A stretch of 52,717 nt of DNA, taken from positions 1 through 52,717 of the forward strand of contig JAHEFE010000018.1 in NCBI GenBank assembly GCA_024640365.1, in the 5' to 3' direction. Positions 33,191-42,413 of this stretch are shown in pieces. The translations under genes were made by a program, and so were the position numbers. The notes under the pieces are model-generated. The model did not search any database. It saw only the letters and a program-made list of their open reading frames with translations, and was not told where the DNA came from. Numbering within the stretch: the first letter of the stretch is position 1; each line of letters starts with the position of its first letter. This DNA is from Woeseiaceae bacterium. GTDB taxonomy: Bacteria > Pseudomonadota > Gammaproteobacteria > Steroidobacterales > Woeseiaceae.

Positions 33191-35281
33191 ATGGATACCT
33201 ACTCCATTCTGTACGTTGGCTCCCCCGCAAGCGCCACTCAATATCTTCGCAAGCTCGAAACCTCTTCGAACTGCGAGCGTCTGCAACATATTGGGCTGGA
33301 CGGTACGGAGTCAGCCACACATTACCAGGCGGATCTGGTTCTCGTGGAAGCGAGCCCGGCACAAGAGTCCTTGGCGCAGCTGATACGTACCTTCGCGCAC
33401 ATCCCGGTCGTCGCGCTTACTACCGAAGACAAAGAACATCGGGGAATCGGCGCCGTCGCCGCCGGCGCCCAGGATTACATCTGCACAGACACCGTGAGCG
33501 ATCAGGATCAACGCATGATCTTTCACCATGCAGTGCGACGCCATCAACTGCTGACCGGCCTGACCGAAGCCGATGACACCGTTCTTTCGATTCTGAAAAG
33601 CATTAACGATGGCGTCATCGTCATCGATAAAGAAGGCCTGGTTCTCGATATCAATCCGGCCGCACGCCGTACGCTCAATCTCGGCGCTCGTAAGAAGCTC
33701 GCCGCAAACTGGTACAGCTCTTTTGGCCGCCACACAATGCATACAAAAGAGCCGGTCATTGAATCAATGCTGCCTCTGGAGCGAGCGCGCAACGGTGAGA
33801 AGTTTGACAACCAGATTGCCGTACAGAAGGTCAATGGCATAACTGACATCGTGCTCAGCATCAACGGGCAAGGATTGTACGGTCTCAATAATGCACTTAT
33901 CGGCGGCGTAATTACCTTTCGAGATATCACAGACTCTGTAAAGCGTACGGCTGTGCTTGAGAAACAAGCGCAGTTTGACGAGCTCACAATGCTGGCAAAC
34001 CGCCGCCTGTTTCGCGAACAGCTGGAAAAGGCGATTGGCCGCAGTAAGCGCAACTCACGTTCGCTGGCCATACTGTTTTTGGATCTTGACCACTTCAAGT
34101 CCGTTAATGACACGCTCGGTCACGATGCTGGTGACCAGCTGCTGAAGCAGGTTGCCAACCGACTGCGAAAAAATTTACGCGTCGGTGATTTCATTGGCAG
34201 GTGGGGCGGTGACGAATTTCTCATTTGCCTTGAAGATTTTGGCGAATCCCAAAATGCAGCGGCCGCCGCACAAAAAGTGGTTCTGTTACTCTCCGAAAAA
34301 TACTTCATTGGCGAAAACGAAGTCTACGTGACACCAAGTATCGGAATATCAATGTACCCCGATTCCGGCGACGATCCGGATCGCCTGATAAAATCGGCAG
34401 ATCTTGCCATGTACCAGGCGAAAAAGCAGGGTGGTGCACGTTTCCAATATTTCTCAAGCGCCCTTAATGCTCGTCTCGAGCAGCGCGAAGAACTCGAAGT
34501 CGGACTTAGGCACGCGCTGGTACGTAGTGAATTTGTGTTGCATTACCAACCGCGCATAGATTTGAACTCGGGCCGACTGATAGCGCTTGAAGCCCTATTG
34601 CGCTGGCAACACCCTCGCTTCGGACTGTTGGCCCCGGCACGATTTTTACCGATACTTGAAAGCAGCGGTCTGATTCACTCAGCTGGCGAGTGGGTCGTAA
34701 ATACGGCATGTCGCCAGCTGGCTGCCTGGCAACATCAATTCGAGATTCCGGATCTAGCGATGGCGGTCAACATTTCGGCGCAACAACTGTCTCAGGGACG
34801 ACTCGCGACCGCAGTCAGTAATGCGATTGCAGATGCCGGACTGGACCCCGGCTGCCTGGAGCTCGAAATCGGCGATGGCAGTATCATCGGCGAGCGCGCC
34901 GAAGAACTGAAAACGTTGCAGGCGCTACGCAAAGTCGGCGTGCAATTATCCCTCGGTCACTTTGGTGTGGGCGAGGTTTCTTTCGGTTCGCTGGATACCG
35001 GCGTTATCGATAGCTTTATTCTTGATCCGTCGCTTATCCAGGACATTGATAATAACGAAAGACACCAGCGCACGATTCGCGCTGCAATCGCAATGGGACG
35101 TGGACTCGACATCGCCGTTGCCGCGGAAGGCGTTGAAACGATTGCCCAACTTAACTTTTTACGGAGCTGTCGTTGTGATCTTGCCCAGGGATTTTTGATC
35201 AGCCAGCCTGTACAAGCCGACAGAATTGGTGATCTGCTGCATGCGGAAATTTTCGGCGACGGATTATTACCGAAACCCTAA
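33191..35281 (+). CDS. Pseudo-receiver/PAS/GGDEF protein with degenerate EAL domain
   Basis: About 696 residues. The start at 33191 (M-D-T-Y-S-I-L-Y-V-G) places the first strand of a receiver fold at the N-terminus, with GGAG 13 nt upstream; an ATG at 33161 and a TTG further upstream are alternatives. The receiver-like domain (about 1-120) has E in place of the phosphorylated Asp (L-V-L-V-E-A-S). A PAS domain (about 125-255) follows. The GGDEF domain has intact L-D-L-D-H-F-K, D-E-L-T and R-W-G-G-D-E-F motifs, so it is a probable diguanylate cyclase. The EAL domain keeps E-A-L-L-R-W, M-A-V-N-I-S and A-E-G-V-E-T, but D-D-F-G-T-G is replaced by G-H-F-G-V-G and the K-I-D lysine is lost. Phosphodiesterase activity is therefore unlikely; the EAL half may bind cyclic-di-GMP as a sensor. 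Confidence 0.9.
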   Translation: MDTYSILYVGSPASATQYLRKLETSSNCERLQHIGLDGTESATHYQADLVLVEASPAQESLAQLIRTFAHIPVVALTTEDKEHRGIGAVAAGAQDYICTDTVSDQDQRMIFHHAVRRHQLLTGLTEADDTVLSILKSINDGVIVIDKEGLVLDINPAARRTLNLGARKKLAANWYSSFGRHTMHTKEPVIESMLPLERARNGEKFDNQIAVQKVNGITDIVLSINGQGLYGLNNALIGGVITFRDITDSVKRTAVLEKQAQFDELTMLANRRLFREQLEKAIGRSKRNSRSLAILFLDLDHFKSVNDTLGHDAGDQLLKQVANRLRKNLRVGDFIGRWGGDEFLICLEDFGESQNAAAAAQKVVLLLSEKYFIGENEVYVTPSIGISMYPDSGDDPDRLIKSADLAMYQAKKQGGARFQYFSSALNARLEQREELEVGLRHALVRSEFVLHYQPRIDLNSGRLIALEALLRWQHPRFGLLAPARFLPILESSGLIHSAGEWVVNTACRQLAAWQHQFEIPDLAMAVNISAQQLSQGRLATAVSNAIADAGLDPGCLELEIGDGSIIGERAEELKTLQALRKVGVQLSLGHFGVGEVSFGSLDTGVIDSFILDPSLIQDIDNNERHQRTIRAAIAMGRGLDIAVAAEGVETIAQLNFLRSCRCDLAQGFLISQPVQADRIGDLLHAEIFGDGLLPKP

Positions 35282-35316
35282 CGGCCACTCCACGACGAGC
35301 GCATGCGTTTCATACA

Positions 35317-35634
35317 TCATTCAGTGGGCGCCTCTCCGCCACACTGCCAACACTCCGCAAACTGCGCCTCGTTTTCGGCATCGCAACCTGCACAGCGCCA
35401 CGGACCCTCGGGAGCTTCCAGCTGTGCCGCGACTCCGGTCACTAGCTGCAGGGCACGATCAAAGTCCAAGTCGTTTTTGATCCATAGCTCCGGCCACACT
35501 TCCTGAAACGGCACCTCACCCATGATTGAGCCAAGGTGCTCGTTACGCAGGAAAGAAGGTATGCCCTCGCTCTCAAGAATATTCCGATAGTGACTGACCA
35601 TGATTACGGACTCCGCGGCGGTCAGCTTTTTCAT
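35317..35634 (-). CDS. DUF2007 protein with C-terminal zinc ribbon
   Basis: A 105-residue protein. The N-terminal domain (about 1-70) matches DUF2007: A-E-S-V-I-M-V-S-H-Y-R-N-I-L-E-S-E-G-I, R-N-E and a V-P-F-Q-E-V-W-P-E-L-W-I segment. The C-terminus has a zinc-ribbon pair C-A-G-C and C-W-Q-C. DUF2007 proteins relate to PII-like ferredoxin folds; the function is unknown. It is the last gene of the trp transcript, 15 bp after trpA. Confidence 0.85.
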   Translation of the reverse strand: MKKLTAAESVIMVSHYRNILESEGIPSFLRNEHLGSIMGEVPFQEVWPELWIKNDLDFDRALQLVTGVAAQLEAPEGPWRCAGCDAENEAQFAECWQCGGEAPTE

Positions 35635-35649
35635 CGGTCGACCTCGGCT

Positions 35650-36417
35650 CTACTCGGGCCGAAGGCTGCGCAAATAGGTAGCAGGATCACCACCCGCCTC
35701 CAACACTTCAACCAGTGCTGAGCCGACAATAGCCCCCGCTGCGTGTTGACCCACCTTGCTCACATCCTCGGCACGACGTATGCCAAAACCGGCACATACA
35801 GGTAATGGCGACACAGCCGAAACCCGGTCGAGATAGTCGGCAAGGTCAGACGGCAAACCGCCGCCAGTGATGCCGGTGATTGTCACTGCATAGACAAAGC
35901 CACCGCTCGCGCTCGTCAAAAGCTTAAGTCGCTCTGGTGGGGTCGCGGGCGTCACCAGTTGAATTAATGCAATGCCCTGCGCTTCCAGCGTGACCCGCAA
36001 TTCAGCGCACTCTTCATAGGGCAAATCCGGCACGATAAATCCACATACGCCTGCCTTGCTCGCACGCTTCGCCAGCTCTTCGTAGCCGAATGCCAACAAT
36101 GGATTCAGGTAAGACATGAACACCAGGGGTGTCGAAATATCTGCGCCATGCTGATCCAGCTGATTGAGAATCCAGCGCAAACTGACACCGTTAGCAATTG
36201 CCATATGGCTCGAACGCTGAATAGTCATACCGTCAGCCATCGGATCAGAAAACGGCACTCCGATTTCAACAACATCGCCGACCGCTGCGATCGCTCTAAG
36301 CTGGCTAATAAATGTCTCAGTCTTTGGATAACCCGCGGTAATAAATGGAACCAATGCTGTTTTACCGCTGCTATTTGCCTGCCGAATCGCGTCCGTTAAT
36401 CTCTCATGCGGCTGCAT
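35650..36417 (-). CDS. trpA: Tryptophan synthase alpha subunit
   Basis: A 255-residue enzyme that cleaves indole-3-glycerol phosphate to indole and glyceraldehyde-3-phosphate. Marks: L-V-P-F-I-T-A-G-Y-P, the catalytic Glu in V-V-E-I-G-V-P-F-S-D-P-M-A-D-G, Asp in F-I-V-P-D-L-P and the phosphate-binding G-F-G-I-R and G-A-I-V-G-S-A. It follows trpB with a TAATG overlap and forms the alpha2-beta2 complex with it. Confidence 0.98.
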   Translation of the reverse strand: MQPHERLTDAIRQANSSGKTALVPFITAGYPKTETFISQLRAIAAVGDVVEIGVPFSDPMADGMTIQRSSHMAIANGVSLRWILNQLDQHGADISTPLVFMSYLNPLLAFGYEELAKRASKAGVCGFIVPDLPYEECAELRVTLEAQGIALIQLVTPATPPERLKLLTSASGGFVYAVTITGITGGGLPSDLADYLDRVSAVSPLPVCAGFGIRRAEDVSKVGQHAAGAIVGSALVEVLEAGGDPATYLRSLRPE

Positions 36418-37661
36418 TATTTTCTTCCTTTCGGTGGAAATTTACTCAGCGTAGGCATGTCTTTATCCCCGCGTCCAGAGTTGCCAATCAGAATGCGTTT
36501 ACCAGGATTAGCTTTCGCCCAACGTCGTGCCGCAGCGTATGCGTGCGCGGTCTCCAGGGCCGTCAAGATGCCCTCCTCAGCGCAAACCTCTTCGAGTGCG
36601 TCCAGCGCTTCATCATCAGTCGCCGTCACATAGCTGACCCGACCCACCGCCTGCAACATGGCATGCTCGGGCCCGACTCCTGAGTAATCGAGACCGGCCG
36701 ACACTGAATGAGTCTCCTGCACCTGGCCGTCATCATCTTGCAAGATCATCGTATAACAGCCCTGCAACACACCGGGGGTGCCCGTCGCCAGTGTTGCCGC
36801 GTTCTGCCCCAGACCATCACCTGTGCCACCAGCCTCTACGCCTATGAGCTCGATTCCGGCATCACCCAGTAGCGGATAGAACAGCCCTATCGCATTTGAT
36901 CCGCCGCCAACGCAGGCAAATGCCACATCGGGCAAGCCTCCTGCCTGGCGCATCATCTGCTCGCGAGCCTCCTGACCAATAACGGCCTGCAGTTCGCGTA
37001 CCAGCCATGGATATGGATGGGGCCCAACCGCTGAACCGAGCAAATAATAGGTACCCTCGGGATCTGAAACCCACTCGCGCATGGCTTCGTCGATGGCGGC
37101 GCGCAATGTCTGATCGCCGGTCTTTACCGGAATAACCTCAGCACCAAGGCGCAACATGCGATCGACGTTCGGCGCTTGCCTCTCCATGTCAATAGCGCCC
37201 ATGTAAACGCGACATGGCAACCCGACTCTTGCGCAAGCGGCAGCTGACGCGACGCCGTGTTGGCCGGCACCGGTCTCTGCAATCACGCGACGCGCACCAA
37301 GCTTGACCGCCAACAACGCCTGACCGATCGCATTATTGATTTTATGTGCGCCCGTGTGCGCCAGGTCTTCGCGCTTGATCCAGACCTCTGCACCCCATTT
37401 TTTACTCAGCCGCGGCGCAAACGACAGCGCCGTTGGCCGTCCCACCCATTCCCGCAACTCGCGCTGAAAGCTCGCCTGGAACTCGGGGTCGGGAAGAAAT
37501 TTACGTGCGCCCTGCTCAAGCCGGTCAAATGCAGGCACCAGCGTTTCCGGAATGTAACGACCTCCAAAAGGCCCAAAACGGCCGCGCGCATCAGGCAGCT
37601 CACCGGCAATATCCGCTGCAAGTAACGCTTCCTTATCCATCGCCGGAAGTACTGATTTCAT
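36417..37661 (-). CDS. trpB: Tryptophan synthase beta subunit
   Basis: A 414-residue PLP enzyme joining indole with serine. F-G-P-F-G-G-R-Y-I-P-E-T-L near the start, the PLP lysine in H-T-G-A-H-K-I-N-N-A, E-T-G-A-G-Q-H-G, and G-G-G-S-N-A-I-G for the phosphate are all present. The roughly 20 extra residues before the usual start of the family are slightly unusual. It overlaps trpF by 4 bp. Confidence 0.98.
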   Translation of the reverse strand: MKSVLPAMDKEALLAADIAGELPDARGRFGPFGGRYIPETLVPAFDRLEQGARKFLPDPEFQASFQRELREWVGRPTALSFAPRLSKKWGAEVWIKREDLAHTGAHKINNAIGQALLAVKLGARRVIAETGAGQHGVASAAACARVGLPCRVYMGAIDMERQAPNVDRMLRLGAEVIPVKTGDQTLRAAIDEAMREWVSDPEGTYYLLGSAVGPHPYPWLVRELQAVIGQEAREQMMRQAGGLPDVAFACVGGGSNAIGLFYPLLGDAGIELIGVEAGGTGDGLGQNAATLATGTPGVLQGCYTMILQDDDGQVQETHSVSAGLDYSGVGPEHAMLQAVGRVSYVTATDDEALDALEEVCAEEGILTALETAHAYAAARRWAKANPGKRILIGNSGRGDKDMPTLSKFPPKGRK

Positions 37662-38251
37662 AACTGGGTCTCCGCGGCTCGCGCCGCCTCTATAAATGCT
37701 CGTATTTTTTGTACGTCTTTAATTCCCGGCACGATTTCCACGCCGCTCGACACATCAATACCGTAAGGCCTGACAGTATTAACGGCTTTCTCAATATTCG
37801 CGGGATTCAAACCACCGGCCAAAATCAAATCACCGTGAGCGCTATGCCCGGCAGCGATATTCCAATCAACAACCTGACCACTGCCACTCTGCGCGCCTTC
37901 GAAAACAAAACGTGGCGGATAGCTTCCGACCTTTTCACCTTCGCGAATCACAGGCCAGACAGCAACCTTCGCCGGCACTTCAAGATACTCAAGGTCCGTA
38001 AAATCGGTTTGCAAAACATTTGGCGCAAAATCACGCAGAACGTCAGCCCACAATTCCGTACTTGGGTGACGCATCACCGCGACCTTCAAGACTCCGTCCG
38101 GCACGCTCCGCGCAAGTACCGCGGCGGCGCGTGGTTCGATGCGCCGCACGGATGATGTGAATACGAAGCCAATAGCATCAGCACCAGCTGCAACGGCCGC
38201 CGCAATCGAATCAGCGTCACGTAATCCGCAAATTTTGATAAACAGGCTCAA
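37658..38251 (-). CDS. trpF: Phosphoribosylanthranilate isomerase
   Basis: A 197-residue TIM barrel. K-I-C-G-L-R-D near the N-terminus carries the catalytic Cys; G-F-V-F follows strand 2; the catalytic Asp lies in V-L-Q-T-D in place of the common L-Q-L-H-G, a modest variation. L-A-G-G-L-N-P-x-N and G-I-D-V-S-S-G-V-E close the barrel. Encoded separately from trpC, as is usual outside enterics. Confidence 0.95.
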   Translation of the reverse strand: MSLFIKICGLRDADSIAAAVAAGADAIGFVFTSSVRRIEPRAAAVLARSVPDGVLKVAVMRHPSTELWADVLRDFAPNVLQTDFTDLEYLEVPAKVAVWPVIREGEKVGSYPPRFVFEGAQSGSGQVVDWNIAAGHSAHGDLILAGGLNPANIEKAVNTVRPYGIDVSSGVEIVPGIKDVQKIRAFIEAARAAETQL

Positions 38252-39066
38252 GAATTCTTCTCCTGCCTGCCGCTTGCAATCATATTACTTACGAGCGTGG
38301 ACGGACCCGCACTACGCATCAATGCCGTACCAACCAGCGCCATCCGATAACCCAGTGCACAAACTCGTGCCGCATCGGCAGCATCGTGTAAACCACTTTC
38401 CGCCACGCATCGAATGCCCTCCGGCAATAGTGGTGCCAGATTTTTCAGGCGCTCGCCATCCACTTCGAGAGTCCGCAAATTCCGCGTATTCACTCCCAAC
38501 AGCAATTGGTCTGTGGCGGCGCGTTCAAAATTTCGTGCGCGCGTTAGCAGCTGTTTGGTGCGTCGCAAATCCTGTTCATCAAAACATTCCAGTAATACGA
38601 ACATTCCAAGGTCGGCCGCCTGATCCAGCATGACCTGCAAATCAGCGTCCGTCAGCATGGCAGCGATCAGCAACACACCACTTGCACCTGCGATGCGGGC
38701 CTCGATAATTTGTACCGGATCGACGAGAAAGTCTTTGCGCATGACAGCAATGCCGCTGCCTTCAAGTGCGGCGACGACCTCACGCAAATGCTGCAAAGAG
38801 CCAGCAAAACGTGAGGGTTCTGTCAGCACCGAAATCGCCGCAGCACCACCGGCGACATACTCGCGTGCTCGATTCGCGCGACTGAGCGTCGCACTGGCGA
38901 GCGTGCCCTCAGCCGGCGAGTGATCCTTGATTTCCGCAATCAGGTCAAAGGCACCGAGGCGCAACGGATGAACGTCCGTATCCAGCTTCGCCCGATCAAT
39001 ACCGTCCTTCGCCGCGCTTGCACGCAGGACACTTGATTTAGCCATTTGTTTAAGAAAGTCACTCAT
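38248..39066 (-). CDS. trpC: Indole-3-glycerol phosphate synthase
   Basis: A 272-residue TIM-barrel enzyme. I-A-E-I-K-D-H-S-P-A-E-G is the signature region (usual form E-x-K-x-x-S-P-S; the last Ser is Ala here). I-S-V-L-T-E, M-R-K-D-F-L-V-D, L-L-G-V-N-T-R-N-L and V-A-E-S-G-L follow in order. Overlaps of 4 bp on both sides show tight translational coupling in the operon. Confidence 0.97.
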   Translation of the reverse strand: MSDFLKQMAKSSVLRASAAKDGIDRAKLDTDVHPLRLGAFDLIAEIKDHSPAEGTLASATLSRANRAREYVAGGAAAISVLTEPSRFAGSLQHLREVVAALEGSGIAVMRKDFLVDPVQIIEARIAGASGVLLIAAMLTDADLQVMLDQAADLGMFVLLECFDEQDLRRTKQLLTRARNFERAATDQLLLGVNTRNLRTLEVDGERLKNLAPLLPEGIRCVAESGLHDAADAARVCALGYRMALVGTALMRSAGPSTLVSNMIASGRQEKNS

Positions 39067-40091
39067 GCCGATGCGAATTGTGCACGCAGTCTGGACAAGA
39101 AATCTCGGCCACGCCCATCATCAATTGCAGCGGCCGCCCGCGCCACGCCTTCTTTGGGCGTAGCAACTTCGCCACTCACTTCCAACATGAGGGACGTACC
39201 CATTAGCAGTGCGTCACGATGCGGGCCACGGTCTTCGCCAAACAATACCCGCTGCAACTCCCTGGCATTGTATTCAGCGTCACCACCCTCGAGGTCTGCG
39301 GGGCGACATCGTGCCAAACCATAGTCAGCCGGACTACGATTAAGCTCTGTCACAGACCCCTCATGCACATCGAAGAGCACAAAATTGCCTGCCGGTGTCG
39401 CCTCGTCCCAGCCCGGCTCACCATGCACAACGAACGCTCTTTCAATCGGCATGCCCGACAAGGTTTGCGCCATCAATCGAGCGGCGGGCAGGCTGTAGGC
39501 ACCAATCAGATTGTAAGGAGGCTCAGCCGGATTGCTTAACGGTCCCAGCAGATTGAATACCGTCCGTATCGCGAGCGCGTTGCGTACCGGCATGATGGCC
39601 TTCATTGCCGGATGATGATGAGGCGCAAACAAAAAAGTGAACCCGGTCGCTGCCAGACAATCTGCAATGGCCTGAGCATCCAGGGGCAAGCGCATGCCCA
39701 GTTTCTCAAGCACATCCGCACTACCCGACTTGCTCGATATCGATCTGTTGCCGTGTTTGACAACGCAGACACCGCTGGCTGCGGCGAGCAACCCGGTTCC
39801 GGTAGACAGGTTCAGGCTGCCCGAACCGTCACCGCCGGTACCCACCGTATCAACCATTGGCTTGTCTGTTACCAGCTTGGGACTGATAGCCAGCTCCCTC
39901 ATCGCGAGCGCAAAACCCCTTATTTCATCCGCAGTTTCACCCTTGGCCCGCAAGCCAGCGAGCAGTGCGCCCGCTAGCGCCGGGGAAACCTCTTCAAGTG
40001 CCAGGCTGCGCATTAGGTCAGCCGCATCAGATTCAGTCATCGACTGGCCATTCAATATGGCATCGAGCTGTTTGTTCCAGCGCTTGTTCAT
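39063..40091 (-). CDS. trpD: Anthranilate phosphoribosyltransferase
   Basis: A 342-residue enzyme joining anthranilate to PRPP. Visible: [10 protein letters not shown] near residue 83, [31 protein letters not shown] and V-H-G-E-P-G-W-D-E. Separate from trpG. Overlaps trpG by 4 bp. Confidence 0.98.
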   Translation of the reverse strand: MNKRWNKQLDAILNGQSMTESDAADLMRSLALEEVSPALAGALLAGLRAKGETADEIRGFALAMRELAISPKLVTDKPMVDTVGTGGDGSGSLNLSTGTGLLAAASGVCVVKHGNRSISSKSGSADVLEKLGMRLPLDAQAIADCLAATGFTFLFAPHHHPAMKAIMPVRNALAIRTVFNLLGPLSNPAEPPYNLIGAYSLPAARLMAQTLSGMPIERAFVVHGEPGWDEATPAGNFVLFDVHEGSVTELNRSPADYGLARCRPADLEGGDAEYNARELQRVLFGEDRGPHRDALLMGTSLMLEVSGEVATPKEGVARAAAAIDDGRGRDFLSRLRAQFASA

Positions 40092-40669
40092 GAAGCACGC
40101 ATCCCAAGAAAGTTTTTCAACAACAACTCACCATCCGGGGTGAGGACGCTTTCCGGATGAAACTGTACGCCCTCGACTTTCAATTCACGGTGCCTGACAC
40201 CCATGATTTCGCCGTCTTCGGTTCTTGCAGAAACCTCAAAGAGATCTGGCAAGGAGGATCGCTCGGCGGCGAGGGAGTGGTAGCGACCCGCCTGGAACGG
40301 CTGTGGCAAGCCTGCAAATAGTGTTTTGTTGTCATGTGTAACCATCGATGTCTTGCCATGCATCAGGCGCTCGGCGCGCACTATGCAGCCACCAAATTGC
40401 TGCACGATACTCTGGTGCCCCAGACAAACACCCAGCACCGGAATACTGGTGGCAAACGCCTCGATCATTGCCATTGAAACGCCGGCCGCATCCGGCCGCC
40501 CGGGACCTGGCGAGATTACAAGATGCGATGCGTCAAGCGCGATTGCAGTTGCCACGTCTATTTCATCATTGCGATGAACCAGCACCTCCGCACCCAGCGC
40601 GGCAAACGCCTGCACCAGGTTGTAAGTAAACGAGTCATAATTATCGATCAGCAGAATGCGCGCACTCAT
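40088..40669 (-). CDS. trpG: Anthranilate/aminodeoxychorismate synthase glutaminase subunit
   Basis: A 193-residue class I glutamine amidotransferase. [13 protein letters not shown] at the start, I-S-P-G-P-G-R-P, the nucleophile in G-V-C-L-G-H-Q, and the H/E pair in V-Q-F-H-P-E-S. It supplies ammonia to TrpE and, in many bacteria, also to PabB. Its place between trpE and trpD supports trpG as the name. Confidence 0.95.
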   Translation of the reverse strand: MSARILLIDNYDSFTYNLVQAFAALGAEVLVHRNDEIDVATAIALDASHLVISPGPGRPDAAGVSMAMIEAFATSIPVLGVCLGHQSIVQQFGGCIVRAERLMHGKTSMVTHDNKTLFAGLPQPFQAGRYHSLAAERSSLPDLFEVSARTEDGEIMGVRHRELKVEGVQFHPESVLTPDGELLLKNFLGMRAS

Positions 40670-42054
40670 ATCAAGCCCTCACCGGCCATGTCGAGAGCTC
40701 GCCTGAGTATGGCACTCTTCGCCAGGACTTCCTGGTATTCCTTATGGGCCACACTGTCAGCCACTATTCCTGCGCCTGCCTGAAAACTGTATTCATCACC
40801 ATTGAACACGATCGTGCGAATAGTGATTGCCTGATCCATGTCGCCGCCGTGACCAAAATATCCTGCGGTGCCGCCATACAGACCACGACCAACCTCTTCC
40901 ATTTCTTCAATGATCTGCATCGCCCTTACTTTAGGGGCCCCAACCAGAGTGCCCGCGGGAAAACTCGCGGCAAACAAATCAAAAGCATCGAACTCTGCGG
41001 CCAACTCGCCCTGTACGCTACTTACTATATGCATGACATGACTGTAGCGCTCGATCGAACGATAGGGATTCACTGTAATGCTGCCTGCTTTCGCGACGCG
41101 ACCGAGATCATTTCGCGCCAGATCCACGAGCATGACATGCTCGGCGGACTCTTTCGGATCGGCCAACAAGCGCCGTTCATTATCCAAATCCGCCTCTGGC
41201 GTCGTGCCACGTGGCAAAGTACCGGCGATAGGGCTTAGTGATGCCGTGCGCCCGTGTAAGCGCACCAGAGCCTCGGGTGACGAACCAACGACCTTGAGAT
41301 CACCAAACTCAAAAAAGAACATATAAGGTGAGGGATTCAGCAAACGTAATGCCCGATAAACCTCAAACGGGGCAACATCGGCAGTACCGCGAAACAACAC
41401 CGACAACACTATTTGATAGATATCTCCTTCTGCAATGTATTCCTTGCAAGCCTCCACCCTTGCAGCGAACTCCTGTTCGCTAAAGGATGCTTCCGGACTG
41501 GAAATCTTTGGATTCGGATTGGTCGGTGGCACCGAACCGCGCAGCAAGTGAACAACCTCCGCTCGCAAGGCCACACGCTCTGCGTCTGGCCCATCATGCA
41601 ACAACGCGACGCGACGCGTCAGGTGATCAAATACCAGCATAGAGACCGGGGCGACAAAAGCAGCCTCCGGAATACCTGCCTGAGCAGCCGTCTGTCTTGG
41701 CAGGCGCTCGAACAAGCGAACGATATCGTAACCCGACACGCCCACCAACCCACCAGTGAACGGCAGGCCCTCAACCGCGGGCTGGGGCCGGGGCGCTTTT
41801 TTCAGCAAATCACGCATGATTGCCTGATAAGCGGCATGCGTTGCCGGGCGCTCGTGGGTATTGCCATCAATGTGCAGGCCGTCCCCGTCAAGACGCATCT
41901 CGGTAGCCGCGCCAAACCCAAGAAATGAATAACGTGCCAAACGCTCTCCGCCCTCCACGCTCTCGAGGAGAAAACGCGGTTGCAATGATGCGAGTTTCAG
42001 ATAAGCGGAAACCGGTGTATCCAGGTCCGCGGCTATATCAAATGGTGCCTGCAT
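40666..42054 (-). CDS. trpE: Anthranilate synthase component I
   Basis: A 462-residue chorismate-using enzyme, first structural gene of the operon. The N-terminal L-L-E-S motif (about 30-33) is the feedback site for tryptophan in this family. The C-terminal half carries [34 protein letters not shown] and G-A-G-I-V-A-D-S. The 239 bp between the trpL stop and this start contain the attenuator and the 51-bp repeats. Confidence 0.97.
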   Translation of the reverse strand: MQAPFDIAADLDTPVSAYLKLASLQPRFLLESVEGGERLARYSFLGFGAATEMRLDGDGLHIDGNTHERPATHAAYQAIMRDLLKKAPRPQPAVEGLPFTGGLVGVSGYDIVRLFERLPRQTAAQAGIPEAAFVAPVSMLVFDHLTRRVALLHDGPDAERVALRAEVVHLLRGSVPPTNPNPKISSPEASFSEQEFAARVEACKEYIAEGDIYQIVLSVLFRGTADVAPFEVYRALRLLNPSPYMFFFEFGDLKVVGSSPEALVRLHGRTASLSPIAGTLPRGTTPEADLDNERRLLADPKESAEHVMLVDLARNDLGRVAKAGSITVNPYRSIERYSHVMHIVSSVQGELAAEFDAFDLFAASFPAGTLVGAPKVRAMQIIEEMEEVGRGLYGGTAGYFGHGGDMDQAITIRTIVFNGDEYSFQAGAGIVADSVAHKEYQEVLAKSAILRRALDMAGEGLI

Positions 42055-42104
42055 GTGTGTTCACTTTTCCAGGTGGCAAATTAACCGTCTATGATGCTTG
42101 CGAA

Positions 42105-42257
42105 TATCTGTCAGTTTCCTGCGGCGTAAAAAAAACCCGTCTCAATGGTCGGTCTTATCCGTCAGGTTCCTGCGGCGTAAAAAAAACCCGTCTCGATGGC
42201 CGGCATTATCTGTCAGTTTCCTGCGGCGTAAAAAAAACCCACCTCCACTTGATGGTG
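42105..42257 (-). repeat. Three tandem 51-bp repeats in the trp leader
   Basis: Copies at 42105-42155, 42156-42206 and 42207-42257. Each holds CCTGCGGCGT followed by exactly eight A (plus strand), that is eight T in transcription direction, then CCC. Copies 1 and 2 continue with GTCTCRATGG; copy 3 instead runs into the attenuator stem. Copies 1 and 2 look like versions of the attenuator tail in which the hairpin is lost while the T8 tract is kept. Confidence 0.93.
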
Positions 42258-42265
42258 GAGGTGGG
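42230..42265 (-). terminator. trp attenuator terminator
   Basis: On the minus strand CCCACCTCCAC-CATCAA-GTGGAGGTGGG followed by T8, an 11-bp GC-rich stem, starting about 28 nt after the trpL stop. A competing pairing exists: GGAGATGG within trpL (42305-42312) can pair with CCACCTCC of the left arm with one mismatch, fitting an antiterminator. Confidence 0.93.
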
Positions 42266-42293
42266 TCTCGATATTCGCGTTTTCAGTTATACG

Positions 42294-42362
42294 TCAACGA
42301 GGCGCCATCTCCTGCAAAGCGGGCCACCACCAGTTGATCGTTGTGCTGATAAGTAATTTCAT
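42294..42362 (-). CDS. trpL: trp operon leader peptide
   Basis: A 22-residue peptide starting M-K-L-L-I-S and ending A-P-R, with three consecutive Trp codons (TGG TGG TGG, residues 11-13). GGGG lies just before the ATG. It lies directly upstream of the attenuator and of trpE. A ribosome held at the Trp codons would leave the downstream GGAGATGG free to pair with the terminator arm and so prevent termination; when Trp is plentiful the ribosome reaches the stop and the terminator forms. The peptide is too short for standard gene callers. Confidence 0.93.
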   Translation of the reverse strand: MKLLISTTINWWWPALQEMAPR

Positions 42363-42370
42363 TGTCCCCG

Positions 42371-42399
42371 AGTATCCATGTCGACCCCACCCCCGTCAA
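42371..42399 (-). promoter_or_regulatory. Candidate trp operon promoter
   Basis: TTGACG, 17 bp, GATACT on the minus strand. The -10 box ends 8 bp before the trpL ATG, so the mRNA would have almost no 5' leader; a start further upstream inside the carrier gene is also possible. No TrpR-type operator palindrome is seen. Confidence 0.5.
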
Positions 42400-42413
42400 G
42401 CCACAAGCGCCAG

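Noticed and set aside
42105..42257. CRISPR array
   Set aside because: The 51-bp units are contiguous without distinct spacers, and no cas genes are present.
41925..42356. Plus-strand open frame over the trp leader with repeated C-G-V-K-K-T peptides
   Set aside because: It arises because the 51-bp DNA repeat is a multiple of three. It is antisense to trpL and the attenuator and lacks family features.
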